A stretch of DNA of 64,000 nucleotides from Allantophomopsis cytisporea (lineage: Eukaryota > Ascomycota > Leotiomycetes > Phacidiales > Phacidiaceae), in the NCBI GenBank assembly GCA_024752435.1, contig CP103028.1:496001-560000 (forward strand). The letters are read 5' to 3'. Below are positions 48,826 through 61,416 of this stretch, piece by piece. Made by a program: the position numbers and the translations under genes. The notes beneath the pieces were generated by a model. The model ran no database searches, had not been told where the DNA came from, and was given only the letters and a program-made list of their open reading frames with translations. Every line of letters begins with the position of its first letter. The first letter of the stretch is position 1.

Positions 48826-50229
48826 TTTGTAGTGAGATTGGGGATCGACGAGGATGATCGACTCTGCGCGCGTCGAAGCAGCTATTGAAATTGTTATGGT
48901 TGAGGATCAGAGCTGCCCAATTCCATAGATCTGGGACAGATGGAGTATGAAAGGGTTTCGAGTGCTCATGAAGACATTCGAGTGTGTAGAGTACCGAGAG
49001 GAGATTGTGGGTGTGGGAACAGGAATAGCATTGCTGAGCATCATGGGGCGCGCATGTAAACACCCTGCGCACACACACACACACACAGAGAGAGAGAGAT
49101 ACACTGCACACACTGTACACCACAATTGTTTGCCATGTTTGCACGGGATTTGTGATATGGAACAAAAGGCTGGCACGTCAGATTGTGGGTGTAATGGACG
49201 TTGATTGGTGCACATTGCGGTGAGTCAAAGGCCGTGGGCTGATCACATGACAAGGCTGGGGGAATAGATGAGTACGGTCAAGTAAGGTAAAGAAAGATAA
49301 AGTGCCATCGAGGTATTCATACCTACCTCCGAGTAGAGAGTAAGATAGATACTTCATCTACCGAAGAATGTCTTCAATACCGATTGTATGGTGATGTTCG
49401 TGTATCGTTCACAAGCAGATTGTAGTATAAGGAACAAGCAGATCTTTCTGTTTCAATTTTCTTGTTTATATATAGGAAACTGGGTAACTACAGGAGAGTG
49501 AAGTGAGGAGGCACTGTATGGTACCCGCCCGAATAGCGATACCATGAACAAATATTGGCAGAAATACCAGAGTATATCCAACAACAAGGAGGCATATCAC
49601 CAGATCGTGACACTTTATGTTGCCTTGAGGATGATTCTAGTTCTTGACATGATATTCCAGTCATACGTAAAGATAATACTCCATACCAAGAATACTAACA
49701 TATAAGAAGGCAATTATAAAGTCAACGACCAGAACCTGTGAAACCGGAGCATACGCAAGGTTGGAGGTTACATTTTGGCCCTGAAACCTGTCTGATCCAG
49801 AGCATTTTGACTAGCAACCTCGACTAGAATAAAAAGGAGTGGTTGTCATAACACTCCCTAGAATCTAGAAGGGAGTCGACAGCTGAGTATCTCTAAACAG
49901 AGGTGACAATAAGAGGAAAGCTTCGAGGCACCGATGATGTCGGCTCGCGGCCTCATCCGCAAGGCTATTGCCGAATCTTAAAATGTACCTGACCGAACCA
50001 CGGATTATAGTGTGCCCAACAATAATTGTATGTACATGTGTGCACTTATATACCATAAAACATATCCATCAAATATACCCATCTAAGACCCTCTCTGAGG
50101 CTTCTCCAGAGACGTCGTCAACGAACGTTCGCTGCGATTATCTGCGCATCGCTGCCTACTTCTCAAGACGCTACGCCACGTACGCGGCCTCAATCACGAA
50201 TTACAATCACCTTCGGGTGAAAGTCGAAA
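48826..50229. other. divergent intergenic region ING / RER2
   Basis: 1.4 kb separating two divergent start codons. It contains a short (CA)n(GA)n tract at about 49069-49100 in the ING-proximal part and otherwise no gene. The 130 bp before the RER2 ATG is leader-like. Confidence 0.5.
49069..49100. repeat. (CA)n(GA)n compound microsatellite
   Basis: About nine CA units pass directly into about six GA units, roughly 250 bp upstream of the ING start codon. Confidence 0.9.
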
Positions 50230-51385
50230 ATGTCGTCAACTTTACATGTCTCTCAACTCCGAAAGTGGTTCCTGTACTCTCCACCAGTAGAATGGATGAT
50301 ACAAAATCTGCGCGAACTTCTCATCGGTGCCTTGAAGCAAGGCCCAATACCTCAGCATGTCGCATTCGTCATGGACGGCAACAGACGATTTGCGCGAACA
50401 CATAAGATTGAGACAGTAGAGGGACACAATCTTGGGTTTGAGGCGCTGGCAAGAGTGTGATATGACTATGATATATACAAGTACAACGCTAATGGCAACC
50501 ACAGATCCTCGAAGTGTGCTACAAGTCTGGAGTTAAGGTTGTTACAATTTACGCATTCAGCATCGAGAATTTCAAGCGCTCAAAGTACGAGGTAGATGCT
50601 CTTATGGACATGGCCAAGGTCAAACTGTCGCAGCTGGCGCAACATGGAGATCTTCTGGATAGATACGGAGCTGCTGTGCGGATACTCGGACAGAGAGATT
50701 TAGTGAAGCCAGATGTATTGGAAGCGATTGATAAGGCTGTGAACTTGACCGCTGGTAACAATAAGTCAGTAACAGCTATGGGACTAACTCACAACAAATA
50801 CTAACATCTTCCAGGGCCGTGCTGAACGTTTGCTTCCCATACACCTCACGCGACGAAATCACATCTGCAATCCGCGATACTGTAGACGAATATTCGAAGC
50901 CCCTCTCAAGCCAAGCACGCCCATTTTCACAAACCAGAATATCTCAAAAGATTCGATCCCGAAAGTTACCCAACTCCACAGATGCCGACGATACCACTTC
51001 GCAGTCTGACAACGAAGATTCCATCTCCTCTTCAACCACATTAAATCCCGATTCCTCACCACAAGACTCGACATCTCCAGCAGATGGTACGAGCCCATAC
51101 CCGGATCCAGAATCTATAACCTCCTCAACTATTACTTCTCACCTCTTCACAGCCAACGATCCACCACTTGATCTTCTTATTCGCACCAGTGGAGTCAAGC
51201 GATTAAGTGATTTTATGCTGTGGCAGTGTCATGAGGATACCCAACTGGTCTTCCTCGATACTCTGTGGCCAGAATTTGATCTATGGCAGTTCTTGCCTGT
51301 GCTTGTAGAGTGGCAGTGGAGACGAAAGAAGGAGGACGAGAATACCCATAAGGTCAAGAGACGGAAGAGCGTTAAGAATTTGTAG
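50230..51385 (+). CDS. RER2: dehydrodolichyl diphosphate synthase (cis-prenyltransferase)
   Basis: Adds isopentenyl units in cis to farnesyl diphosphate, making the dolichol precursor for N-glycosylation and GPI anchors at the ER membrane. Exons are 50230-50454, 50505-50764 and 50815-51385 (introns of 50 nt each), 351 aa. Family motifs: PQHVAFVMDGNRRFAR with catalytic Asp49, EGHNLGFEAL, VTIYAFSIENFKR, VCFPYTSRDEI and DLLIRTSGVKRLSDFMLWQ. Residues about 189-277 are a Ser/Thr/Asp-rich, low-complexity insertion just before the RTSG block that is absent from yeast Rer2. The first intron has an unusual donor, GTGTGA. RER2 and SRT1 are paralogues in yeast, so the symbol reflects the family rather than orthology. 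It is the heteromer-type enzyme and would be expected to need a Nus1 partner. Confidence 0.92.
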
Positions 51386-52731
51386 CTTGGGCATTGTCAG
51401 CGATCTTTTGTATATTGTTTTGCGGGTCAGCGATAGAAGCAAGAGGTCAATGCATCTTTTTTAAATTCCAATGTTACTCTCTGTATGTATGTGGGTGTAA
51501 AAACCAATAAGATATACGTTCATCTGCGAATAAGAGACTTTATGACGACAGGGGTCAGTAATATCACAGTCTGAACACAGTAATGATGTCAAAATCAATG
51601 CAAAAAGCCCAAGTAAGTATGATTAAAAAGCTTTGACGAGAGCACCAGATAAAAGACAAATTTCAAACACGATAACGGATTTGTTCCAGCATTAACGCCG
51701 TCTGGTCGCGAGATGCCAGCTGTATATCACCTAGAGCGTGTGTGCGGGCTATTTTGTGTAAGGTAGTTAAGAACAGAAAGAAAAATAGACTTAAAAAGAA
51801 AACACGAGTTACAAGACCACGAAAGGGTCATGGTCTGAGAGTTCTGCTTCCTCTCTGGTAACACAAGATGATTTCCTGGACGTAACTCGTTTCCTGTCCT
51901 TATGATAGATCCTTATCGGACCATCATGACAAATCGTATTTAATGAAGCTGAGTCTTCTGTAATCCTTACAACTCTGTTTCCCTTTTCAGCTGATAACGA
52001 AAAGGAATCTCTTTCAAGTAGGTTTGAATCATCTAGATATGTAGATAGTTTATATAGTTGGAGGGGTAACTATGAAATTGAACGAGTGACTGGTTTAGAA
52101 CCCTCCTTTTCTAATGATGTCAAGCAATAGCAATACAACGAGCAAAACCATGTTTGGAGTCTTGATTGTTGATGACTTCCCTCTCACCGAGTAGAAAAGT
52201 GGTTGATGGCCATGAAAACATTTACGGTGGTAAAATAACCTCTTCTTCGGATCCTGGTTCAAGGCACAAGATGTCGATGAAAAGATAACTTTCCAATACA
52301 GTAGGATGCAATCAAAAATTCCGCCAGCGAAGACCCCGAAGGATATTCGACACTGATCGACTCCGCGCTGTGCAATGCAGGTCTCTCAATGTGGAGGCCC
52401 AGAATCATGACCCTGGGCCGCCCTAGCAAGGTAAGTATGGAGAAGAAAAACGAAGAAGAAAAGGCAAGATGCGGAAGTCTGGGGAGATCTATATACCCCA
52501 GATACTCGCTTAGTTGAAAAGCAAACATAAGCAAACATGCACACAGCAGAGCAGAACTTGGTTGCGGGAACTAGTACAGAAATAGACTTTCGGCTAGTCT
52601 ATTTTAGGCCTATCGCAAGCACTATGCCGCAAGGCTCCCAGTCGCGTAGCATGAAAGGCTGACGGCATTGATACTGTTGATACTCATGCGCCTCAACTTC
52701 TTAACAACTTGTATCTCATTGAAACTTCGCG
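51386..52731. other. intergenic, no gene seen
   Basis: 1.35 kb between two plus-strand genes. Moderately AT-rich with short frames only. A 91-codon minus-strand frame at 52259-52534 has no recognisable domain and is left out. Confidence 0.5.
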
Positions 52732-54300
52732 ATGGAGGTTGATACGGATACTGAGGTTCTGCAAAATGTTGCAAATGGCGGGGCAATGGATTAGTGAGTT
52801 ATTGGTAGCTGTTATTCGGGGAGCACATGTTAACACTTCCTCATAGCACGCTATGGCCCGACATCTTGTCGCGTGTGATCCCCAGAATTGAACATGTATG
52901 TCCATGAAGTTGCAATCACGATTGGGACAAGCTCACACCAATGATTATAGATAGCTCGTAACGAGTTTCCAATACCAAATATCCCACAACCTCCAGCTGC
53001 GCCACTATCATCTTCACAACCACAAGCAGAAACAAGCTCGCCCCAGAACATACCGGGTAGTCAAGACACTACCTTATCATCACAATCAACGAACAAGGAG
53101 AATGCTCCTCCGTTGAGTGTATCCAATCAGGTTGAAGTACCAGCTGATACATTGCCACCACAAGTGCTGGCTATGCTCACTTCCATCACCGAAACCCTCA
53201 AAACGTACTTCTCCACCTACCCACCACACACGATCCAACGACTGAGCGAACTTGTACTTCAACCACGGAAACATTACCGAACCCTTCCATCATATCTTCA
53301 TGCTGTTGACCGAGTTGTGCATGTCACTTCTGGCGCCAATGTTTTCCCTCTCCCAGCAGCACTTCCCGACTCATCAGCAAGTACCGTACTCACCAACGGT
53401 GGTATACCAACAACACAAGGCACAGATCCAAACTCTGTCACCTGGGGTAATAGCACAACAACAGCACCTAGCCTGGGTAGCGATGAAGCCCTAGGAGGCG
53501 CACTTCTTACACCTATTCCATGGTTACGAAACGGCAGCCAAGAGCCGGCGCAAAACGGACTGGGTCCTGGAGAGATGGAGGGTGAAATCAAGACAGAGAG
53601 TACAGAGACTGTTGATGGACCGAACGGAGCGGGCCGTATAGAAACTGTGACTGTGTCAGTGAACGGCATTCCTTCCACAGCCCCTCCTCTATCGAGCTCC
53701 ACCACTGCCACGTCGAACGGCGATAACCACAATGCTCAGCTGAGAGCTGAAGGAGGAGTCACACAAGGGGAGCTTCTTCGCCAAGAACAGGAAGCTGGCG
53801 TTGTGCCTGCTGCGCACCTAACAGGCAGGGTCGATGAGCAAGGTAATGACGAGGAGGAAACACCACATGCGCGTGGCCCAGAGGAGATAGGCATGGAGGA
53901 TATGGGTCCACAAGCAGCTATATCATCAACCGATAGAATCCCTCCTGGAGCCGGAATGCATGGTATTGACGTCGAAGCTGCGGTCGGTAGGAGGGTAGAG
54001 CATATTGAGAATGTACCTGAGAGACAGAAGAGAGAAGCGGAAGACGAGCTTACCGGAGATGCAAAGAAAGTCAAGGAAGAAGCAGAACAGGAGGTAGAGG
54101 TCGATAAGGGCGATTCCACAGATGAGCTTATAACGGATAAGAATGAGGAGTCGAAGGAGGAACTCAAGGAGGAAGATAGCAAAGATGAGAACATGGACAT
54201 TGTCGATGCGGATGGAAGAACGGAGGATGAGGCAAAGGTTGGGGAGGGCGGAGACAAGAGCAATGTTGGTGCTGATGCCGTCGATAGCAGCACTGTTTGA
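52732..54300 (+). CDS. PSY4: protein phosphatase 4 regulatory subunit R2
   Basis: Regulatory subunit of PP4, the phosphatase that dephosphorylates gamma-H2A and other targets to end the DNA-damage checkpoint (yeast Psy4, human PPP4R2). Exons are 52732-52793, 52847-52895 and 52951-54300 (486 aa, in frame). The start MEVDTDTEVLQ and the small exon with LWPDILSRVIPRIEH fit the conserved N-terminal half. The core is PPHTIQRLSELVLQPRKHYR followed by YLHAVDRVVHVTS (about 120-155). After that the protein is disordered, then strongly acidic (Glu/Asp/Lys runs from about residue 370 to the end), as in other PPP4R2 proteins. The first two introns have donors GTGAGT and GTATGT. It converges on RMD5. Confidence 0.9.
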
Positions 54301-54776
54301 TGGGACATTGCATGTTGATGTCTCTTGGCGGGGAGTCTGGAGTTTTAGCTAGCTTTCCATTTGAGGGGGAAAAGTCCTCATTTGCTCTGAAATTGACCAT
54401 GTTGCATCGAGACATTTTCCAGTTACGCTTCATGTATCTGAGAATTCTTTCATTATGGCGCAGTCGAGTATCATGAAAAGGTTTGGCTTGAAGTCTTCGT
54501 GACCTTTATGCAAGTTGTCTACCCTGACTGGTGTAGATGCTTAATCGTTGACCGATGCTATAGTATCACAAGCGGACGCAGAATGCACCATAACATATAA
54601 TGCACTAAACTACACCATGTTAAAATGATACGTATTTATAATTCATTGATGCCATGTAAACCAAAATCCGCTAAACGCCACATCCCAAGCCATGAAGTGG
54701 CATATCCTGTACGGACTCCATCTTGAACCCCAAGTACGCGCCAAACGACCCCGACCCTCCCATTCTGCTGACTTTA
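54301..54776. other. convergent intergenic region PSY4 / RMD5
   Basis: 476 bp between two 3' ends, holding both polyadenylation regions. No gene or repeat is seen. Confidence 0.5.
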
Positions 54777-56193
54777 CTATAGATAGATCTGCTTGGCATC
54801 TCTGGGCCAACTCTCGCCCGGACAATATGGACATTTAAACCTGCCGCCCTTACTCAACCTACCCAGACTCTCCTTGGCAACCACATGACCACACGGCATC
54901 ATCATCGGCGGGTTCTCCTCAGTTGCCTGCTCCTTACTGACAGGGCACACGAAGATTGCATGGAAAGTCATGCTTGCTGGGAGCGGAATTTCGACCGGCA
55001 GCTCGTGTTGCGTCGTCCACTCTGTGCGCTTCTCTTTCATGATGGTCGCGAGCTTGAGGAGGGTTGGGAGGGCGATCGCCCCAGCTGTTACAGCAAGGTA
55101 GAGGGGCGACTCGGCGGACAAGCCGAGTAGACTGCAGTAGTCGCGTGTGAAGGAGGCCGCCACATCTGCCCAAGCTGTGCTGAGGTCGAAGGTCAGACTA
55201 TACGGCGACTGGGCCAGGTTGGGTCCGTAGACCATTGCTGCTGATAGTTGTTGGATTTCTTTCATGTAGCGCTGCTGGAAGCGCGGGAATTCTTTTCGCG
55301 CAAACAGTAATGCATTCACAAGGCCGCCATTAGGACTCTCCAATGTCCCGTTTTCCGCATCTCCAAGGAATATGTGGATGAAGGTAATTTTTGTAAGTTC
55401 GAATTCCAAATTACTTCCTCTACGTTCCAGCTCGGCGCTATTCGCTGCAGCCCAGGCACTTGCTGGACCGGCGTCTTTGAAGTTTTTTAAGGAGTCAAGG
55501 ATGCTGTACATTCTCGAGAATTTCTCTTGCAGTGTAGAGGGTTCATTTTCCCATTCACTTTCTTCGAGAACAAGGGATGTTTCAGCATCGTTTGCTTCCC
55601 GGAGGAAGGCCTGGGCGACATCGAAATTCCCTTCGCGAAGGAGGTGCATAGCGATAGCCTTGATAACTTGTGGTTTCTTTTCTTTGATCGCATCCTTGGC
55701 TAATGGTAGTGATTTGACGGGTAAATTCTGAAGATTATATCAGTATGTACATGGATATAAAGGTACAGCTTGCTTGCTAGTAATGTTTAAGATCAAACAA
55801 CACTTACCTTATCCAATGATTTCCCGTATTTGTTTAGTCCCTGGTGTACCTTCTTGAGATCATCGTTAACTCGATCAAACCCCTGCTTCACAGGATTTTG
55901 GAGTTTCGCAAGAGTAATCGACGCCGAGTTGGGATCTTTGTAATACTGAGTCAGTTACATTGTCATTAATATGAGAGCTGAAAGAAATTGTGGCACTCCA
56001 AGGGTAATAAGATCCAGCGCAAACCCAATAGCGCTTGAACGTCACGAATGCACTGCCAGACATCTTACTGACCATTTGCGATAGCTTCCCTGGCTTGAAG
56101 TAGCTGTTCCAAGATCTTATCAACATCCTCTACACTCTGAGAGAGAGTTGCATCCTTCGCAAGACGTCCAAGGTCTTTCTCCAATGCCTCCAT
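54777..56193 (-). CDS. RMD5: GID/CTLH E3 ligase subunit Rmd5 (Gid2)
   Basis: RING-type subunit of the GID/CTLH ubiquitin ligase, which targets gluconeogenic enzymes for degradation when glucose returns. Exons are 56193-56073, 55935-55808 and 55727-54777 (introns 137 and 80 nt), 399 aa, in frame. The N-terminal helix starts MEALEKDLGRLAKDATLSQS. A LisH motif (AIAMHLLREGNFDVAQAFL, about residue 105) leads into a CTLH segment, then a CRA-like region (SGGLVNALLFARKEFPRF). The C-terminal 60 residues form the degenerate RING: CPVSKEQATEENPPMMMPCGH, then RFKCPYCPGE, lacking some zinc ligands as in other Rmd5 proteins. It needs its partner Gid9/Fyv10, which is not in this window. Confidence 0.94.
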
Positions 56194-56864
56194 CTTGGCA
56201 ATAACGCTCGGAACTTCCCCAGCTTTTGGGCGTCTTGGTATGATAATTTCGTTATTATGGACAACTTGGGTCGCAGAGAGTTTGTATCATCTTCGGTATG
56301 AATCGAGTGGAAATTTATGTTCGAAGAAAGGAAGACATCAGGATCGTTGAGTCGTATGATGTTAAGGAGTAGAGTTGGCGCTGTTGTTGTAGTTGTACGA
56401 TGTCGGTCGATGATGTCGGAGCACGCATGGGTTATCAATCGATTGTCGGCAAGTTCTCGGGTCGGGAGAGTTGTCCAGGTCTAACAACACCCGAGCTACG
56501 TCTACACAAAGATCCTGGAATCTGCATGGTTACACAAGATTACCATCCAATGAAGGAATACCAGAAACAGTCCCAGTGTCTATCACATGCGCCGGCAACT
56601 CCATTTCTCAGATTATAAATCGAGAAAGTTTGACTTCTTTAACCTGCGAATCGTCCAACTTTGTTCGACTAAACCGAGTCATATCGGAGCTTAGTCTTTC
56701 AATATATGCCCATGCAATATTCATAGACAGAGTCGATACCAGTGCAAGCTCCAGCCATCGCTCTGACCAGCAACCTCGCAGAGGATGGGTCTATGAGTTT
56801 GCACCGCGCAAAACATAAGGCAGAAGCCGCGGGGTAAATCTGCACAACAACGACGCTCCTCAGC
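56194..56864. promoter_or_regulatory. divergent promoter region RMD5 / STB6-like
   Basis: 671 bp between divergent start codons, so both promoters lie here. I cannot identify a specific element. A plus-strand frame at 56471 (115 codons) overlaps the leader of the STB6-like gene and is probably not a gene. Confidence 0.5.
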
Positions 56865-59623
56865 ATGGCATCACGAGTACCAACACATACGGATGCTCGT
56901 ACACAAAAAGAAGAGGAACTCTCTCGGAGTTCTACTTTGCAGCAAAGTGGTGCGCCAAAACCAAATGGCTTCGTTCCCCAACCAGTCTCTAGAGCGCCGA
57001 CCGTCGAGTCCCCTGAGATCAAGACGGACAGCTCTCGCCGGCGATTTGTGTTCAGTGATCCTGTAGCTTTCAGGTGAGTTTCTTGCACGTAGCTATTTGA
57101 CTTAAATCTAATGATCGCTTCTATAGATACCTCGAAGAAGATCCATGCACGACCGTTCTCGAACGCCGAGGCCGCCTGAAAGGTTACGAGCTTTACGCAG
57201 TAGAGCAGTGGGCCTGTTCACGAGTACATCCGACATTCGTAATCACCACATACACTGGAGATCAAAATCACTCCGTGATAGTTGGAGTGCTGGGCGTGCC
57301 ATCCGACGAAGAAGCATGGTCCGGAAGGCTTCGGGTTTATTACAAAGCGGTGTCACAGTTTCATGCCAGACCAAAGGATACCCCCCTGGGCATGCTCATG
57401 GTGACGAACTTGAGTAGTTTCCCTTCAGCTTTGACTGTTATTCCTGTCCCAGGGGGCGATATAAGGAGCCATCGTGAAGACTTCATAGTTAATGAGGATT
57501 TGAAGCGTCTAGGATGTTCGGGAAGATCAGGACTTAGTATGGCGCCTCCTGCGGGAGCAACACAAGCCAAATTCCACCAATTGTACAAGACCAGTGACCG
57601 TCTACCGCTCTATGGGGCTGTAATAGAACTGGTAAAGCTTTGTCAAGTTGCATTAATCATCTTTGGCAAGCTTGAACAGGAATACGCCGACGGTTTGCTT
57701 TGCGACATCACCGAGAAGGCGATCAATGATTGGTGGGTTGAGATTGGGTCTGACTACTACAATCTCGAGCCTAGCGATGGCATTCTGGGTCCAACGACGG
57801 TAGCTGGCTTGCTAGGAATGCTTATGGGAGCAAGGAACCGATTGAACTATTTTGGCGCACCCGTTGCCAAAGATGCCTTCGATGTTGTTGCTCTCAAACG
57901 TGGGATAGCTTACTTCCAGAAATCACAGAAGCTTGAGAGAACCAGAAGACTCGATCGTCAGACTCTCGACCGCTTACACCGGTGCACTGCGAAGGCTGCA
58001 GCAGGTGAAGGATGGGCGGTTCCTAAAGCTGTCAAATCTACTGTCGCTGAGCTCAGCTCTAAAGGTGGGGAGATGATGATGGGTATGGTGGGATCACGCG
58101 ACAAAGCTGGAATCAGTGATATTGAAACCCTTGATATCGATCGTTTCGTTTCACTCCTACATGGCGAGAGGTCAAAGTGGCTATGGTATGGGAAAACCCG
58201 AAAGAGTGGAGGTACCGAGAACTCCTTTGGAAAGTCGCTCCCGGATATGTCGAACATGATCTTCAGTAAAGACGATCATGGTGGTTATGTCTGGTCTAGT
58301 AAAAGATCGGATATGAATCTACCAGATGATGACTCGGACAATCGTTTGAAAGAACCAGCCCCCGACGTCTATGCAAACCAACCACCAGGATCTGCTACAA
58401 GTATGATTGAAGCTCGAGATGATAAGGATCTACATCTACGCAAAGCCGTCTTTAAAAGCGTTACAGGGAAAATGAATGATGCGAGATCTGGGTTTGGTCG
58501 AATCAAGGATGCTGTGGGATTGCGTGGACACTCCAGCAAACACTCAAAAGACGACATAGGGATGCTTGACCAAGACGCTCAACTCTCTGGCTACTTCAGT
58601 CCAAGCACTGCTACACTTGGGCCTACTGGCCAAACTCCTGGAATAGAGAAAGCTTTCACATGGAAATCGAAACCGGAAGATTACAGCAATGGTTATCGTA
58701 AAGATAAAGACCCCGTAGCGGCAGCTATATGGTCAGATCAACGAGATGCATCTTCCCCCATCGAATCAAAAACTAGTCTACCGTTTTCCCCTGAAGGAAA
58801 TTCAGCGGAAAATTCTTGGAAGAACGAAGATTCAGAAGCAAAGTGGGCTGCTCAGATTAAGGAGATTCGGCAAGATCTTGTTACGCGAGATCCCTCAGTT
58901 GCTGGTTCCGTCTACGATGAAGCCGATCTCGAAGGGCCTCTTCTTGAAGCAGAACGAGATCCAAACAGTTCTGGACGATTATTACGTAGGAGACATAGTA
59001 TTTGCAATACTACAGACGTGGTTCCAAAAAAACGCGACGATGCCTGGTGGCCCCGGCATTTGTCCTTTAGTGGAGCCGAAGAAGCTGTTCTTCTATGGGA
59101 AGATATTGGTGTATTGACAGAAGATATCAACGAAGAAGACAATTTTGACGCCTTGCAGAAGCAAAAATATCTCACTAATGATCTCAAGCGCCTCCATGAT
59201 AATATTGCTGACTTGCAAGACGAAACTGGTGGATGGGTGGAGTCTAAACTGCAAACTGTCGAGGCTTTGGAGACTTCGATTGTTCGTGATACGGAGGAAC
59301 TCAAGACCTTGTATTATCAGCTCAGCGAAGCACACCAGGCCGTCAAACAGAGCTCGACGGATCTCATCTCGGAGGAGCGCTCACATATTATGGAGATGGT
59401 CAAGGATGTTGAAGTATTAGGGGCGAAGCTCGAATATGAGATAAACGCTCTTGTCTCAAAGGTCGAAGACGTGGAGGATGGAGTTGCGCAATTCGAAAGG
59501 CAAATAGAAGATGTTGAAGTGCAGGCGCAGGACATGTCAGTTATCTTCAATAATGAGACCTGGATGCATTGGTGTATCAGGTTACTTGCTAGAGTTGGAC
59601 TCGGGCTTAGAACGGCGTCTTGA
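56865..59623 (+). CDS. STB6/STB2-like Sin3-binding protein
   Basis: The N-terminal half matches the fungal STB6 family, named for yeast proteins that bind the Sin3 corepressor. The function in filamentous fungi is untested. Exons are 56865-57073 and 57127-59623 (53-nt intron), 901 aa. The region RRRFVFSDPVAFRYLEEDP (about 57-76), then LKGYELYAVEQWACSR, HSVIVGVLGVPSDEEAW and the KFHQLYKTSDRLPLYGAVIE block are the conserved parts. A helical, charged region follows with GILGPTTVAGLLGMLMGARNR near 300, then long polar low-complexity sequence, and the last 150 residues are coiled-coil heptads (LKRLHDNIADLQDE onward). A short hydrophobic end (IRLLARVGLGL) follows. No catalytic motif is visible. No gene symbol is given because STB2 and STB6 cannot be separated here. 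Confidence 0.78.
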
Positions 59624-61055
59624 ACGGAACTTGCTACTTTGGATAGAGGTGTATATAATTTGGGATGGTAAAAGGGGTTCGTGGATTAGCGGGCGTTTGC
59701 AACATACCCTTCATCGGTGCATTTGCAAATTATGAGGATTTCGTCATCTTATAGTACCTGAGCACATACTAGGCTAATGAAACTTTTTATCAAACTTATA
59801 TAAAGCTGGTGGTTTCATGGTATGCTCTGAAGAAGTGAGAAAAGTTAAGTTTCCAAGATGCACCCACTCATCAAGGCGATTTGAAGCACTTGGTAGTCGT
59901 CATGGTCTCAAGAGCTGCCTTCATTCAAACAGCCATCGAAACTTATCATTGAGACAGTTGACCAAGTTCTTACTGCACATGCAAAACACGTACTCATGGA
60001 AGTATCTGGTGGTGTCTGTGCGCAGAAAATAACATGATAGTTCGTAGCAGTCTACAACAAAGTTGAGTGCAAGACTGACATAGAATCCATACTTCGTATC
60101 TACGTCAATACTTGTCATAAGTATAGTCACGCTACTAAAATGGATGAGTAGGGGAGGGGATTTCTTTTTCTTTCCTTTTAGGTTGATATTTCATCATATC
60201 TTGGCAGTGGAATATTATAGTCATTACGCTCCTCGTCATTGAGTTTATTGTCGTATTGATACTTCCTTATTCTTACATACATATGTATGCATCTATAAGT
60301 TCCTGTCCTTATGCTTCTTTACTACAAAACGAACTTACTCAGGAACGATATTCTCGTATTCGACTGATGCTGCAATATATACACTATAACAACGGTTTCC
60401 CAATTTATGTAACCACTTGAAATAAAATATCCTTAGTTATCGCGTAGCTTTAATCGTTGATCTTATCATTGTTAATGTCTTCATTATTGTCACTGCCCAC
60501 GTATACACGAACATGGCACTTGCAATTTCCTATTCTTGCGCTTCTTCACCATGAATCATTATAGCCAACTCACCAACATACTTATATACATTTAGGACCT
60601 CTTTATTGGCTACTGTAAGAAGTAGTGGAACTTTGTCAATCGTTAAACGAGACGTAGAAGTAAACAGATATAAAGCTATAATAGTATGCAGTTTCGAAGA
60701 CAGCATGTCAAAATCTGTAATATATCAGAATCAATACATTACACTTCTGTCGATTCCAGGTTCTTAAAAACATTGATGGACAGTCAATAGTTCTGTAAGC
60801 TGATAATCACTATTTTTGACAAATGTAACTGTACTCGTGTGCCAGTTCTTGCTCTCATTTTAGAGTGGATTGAAAACCATTTGTACATCATCTATAGTAA
60901 TACACGTTCCATGACCTGCACCTGCAAGATCTCCTGAAATTCGTCGTAACATGATTGAGCTTCCTTGCAAAACATCCTCATGCAGAATCGCTCCTCGTTC
61001 CATACCAATGCGAACAAGCCAGCCTTGAGCAGAATATCCATCGCTTTCTCCAACC
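59624..61055. other. convergent intergenic region
   Basis: 1.43 kb, strongly AT-rich, between the STB6-like and TIM10 3' ends. Frames are short. No gene, RNA or clear repeat is seen. Confidence 0.5.
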
Positions 61056-61416
61056 TTACATCCCACCAAAGCCGCCACTTGGCTGACCAGCGCCCTTGTT
61101 TATAGCCTCTTGTTGCATGATCTCCGAGATCTTCATCTGGACATCGAAGAATTTTGCGGCGCATCGGTCAATGCATACACCCTCGCCCTTGTTGAGTTCA
61201 CCCTCACGGTAATCATGTGGGATACACTTCTTCAAGCAAGCCTGTGTGAGCCTATGTTTGACATATTAGCTGTAAGTCCATTGCGATTCCACGATGCAAT
61301 TCGTGAAGTGTGACGTACTTGTTGAACATGTCGGTGATCATATCCATCTCCTGCTCAGCGGCAGCGATCTTCTCTGCCGAAGATGGCTGGGGTCTTCCGA
61401 AACCAAACATAGACAT
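61056..61416 (-). CDS. TIM10: mitochondrial intermembrane-space chaperone Tim10
   Basis: A small Tim that forms the hexameric Tim9-Tim10 chaperone escorting hydrophobic carrier precursors across the intermembrane space. Exons are 61416-61319 and 61251-61056 (67-nt intron), 97 aa, the usual size. The protein starts MSMFGFGRPQPSSAEKIAAA, and the twin CX3C motif is CLKKC (38-42) and CIDRC (59-63), both in the second exon. The downstream segment AAKFFDVQMKISEIMQQE is the family C-terminal helix. The tail ends GQPSGGFGGM. The first ATG at 61416 is chosen over the in-frame ATG at 61410. It is too short and split to appear as a single long open frame. Confidence 0.95.
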
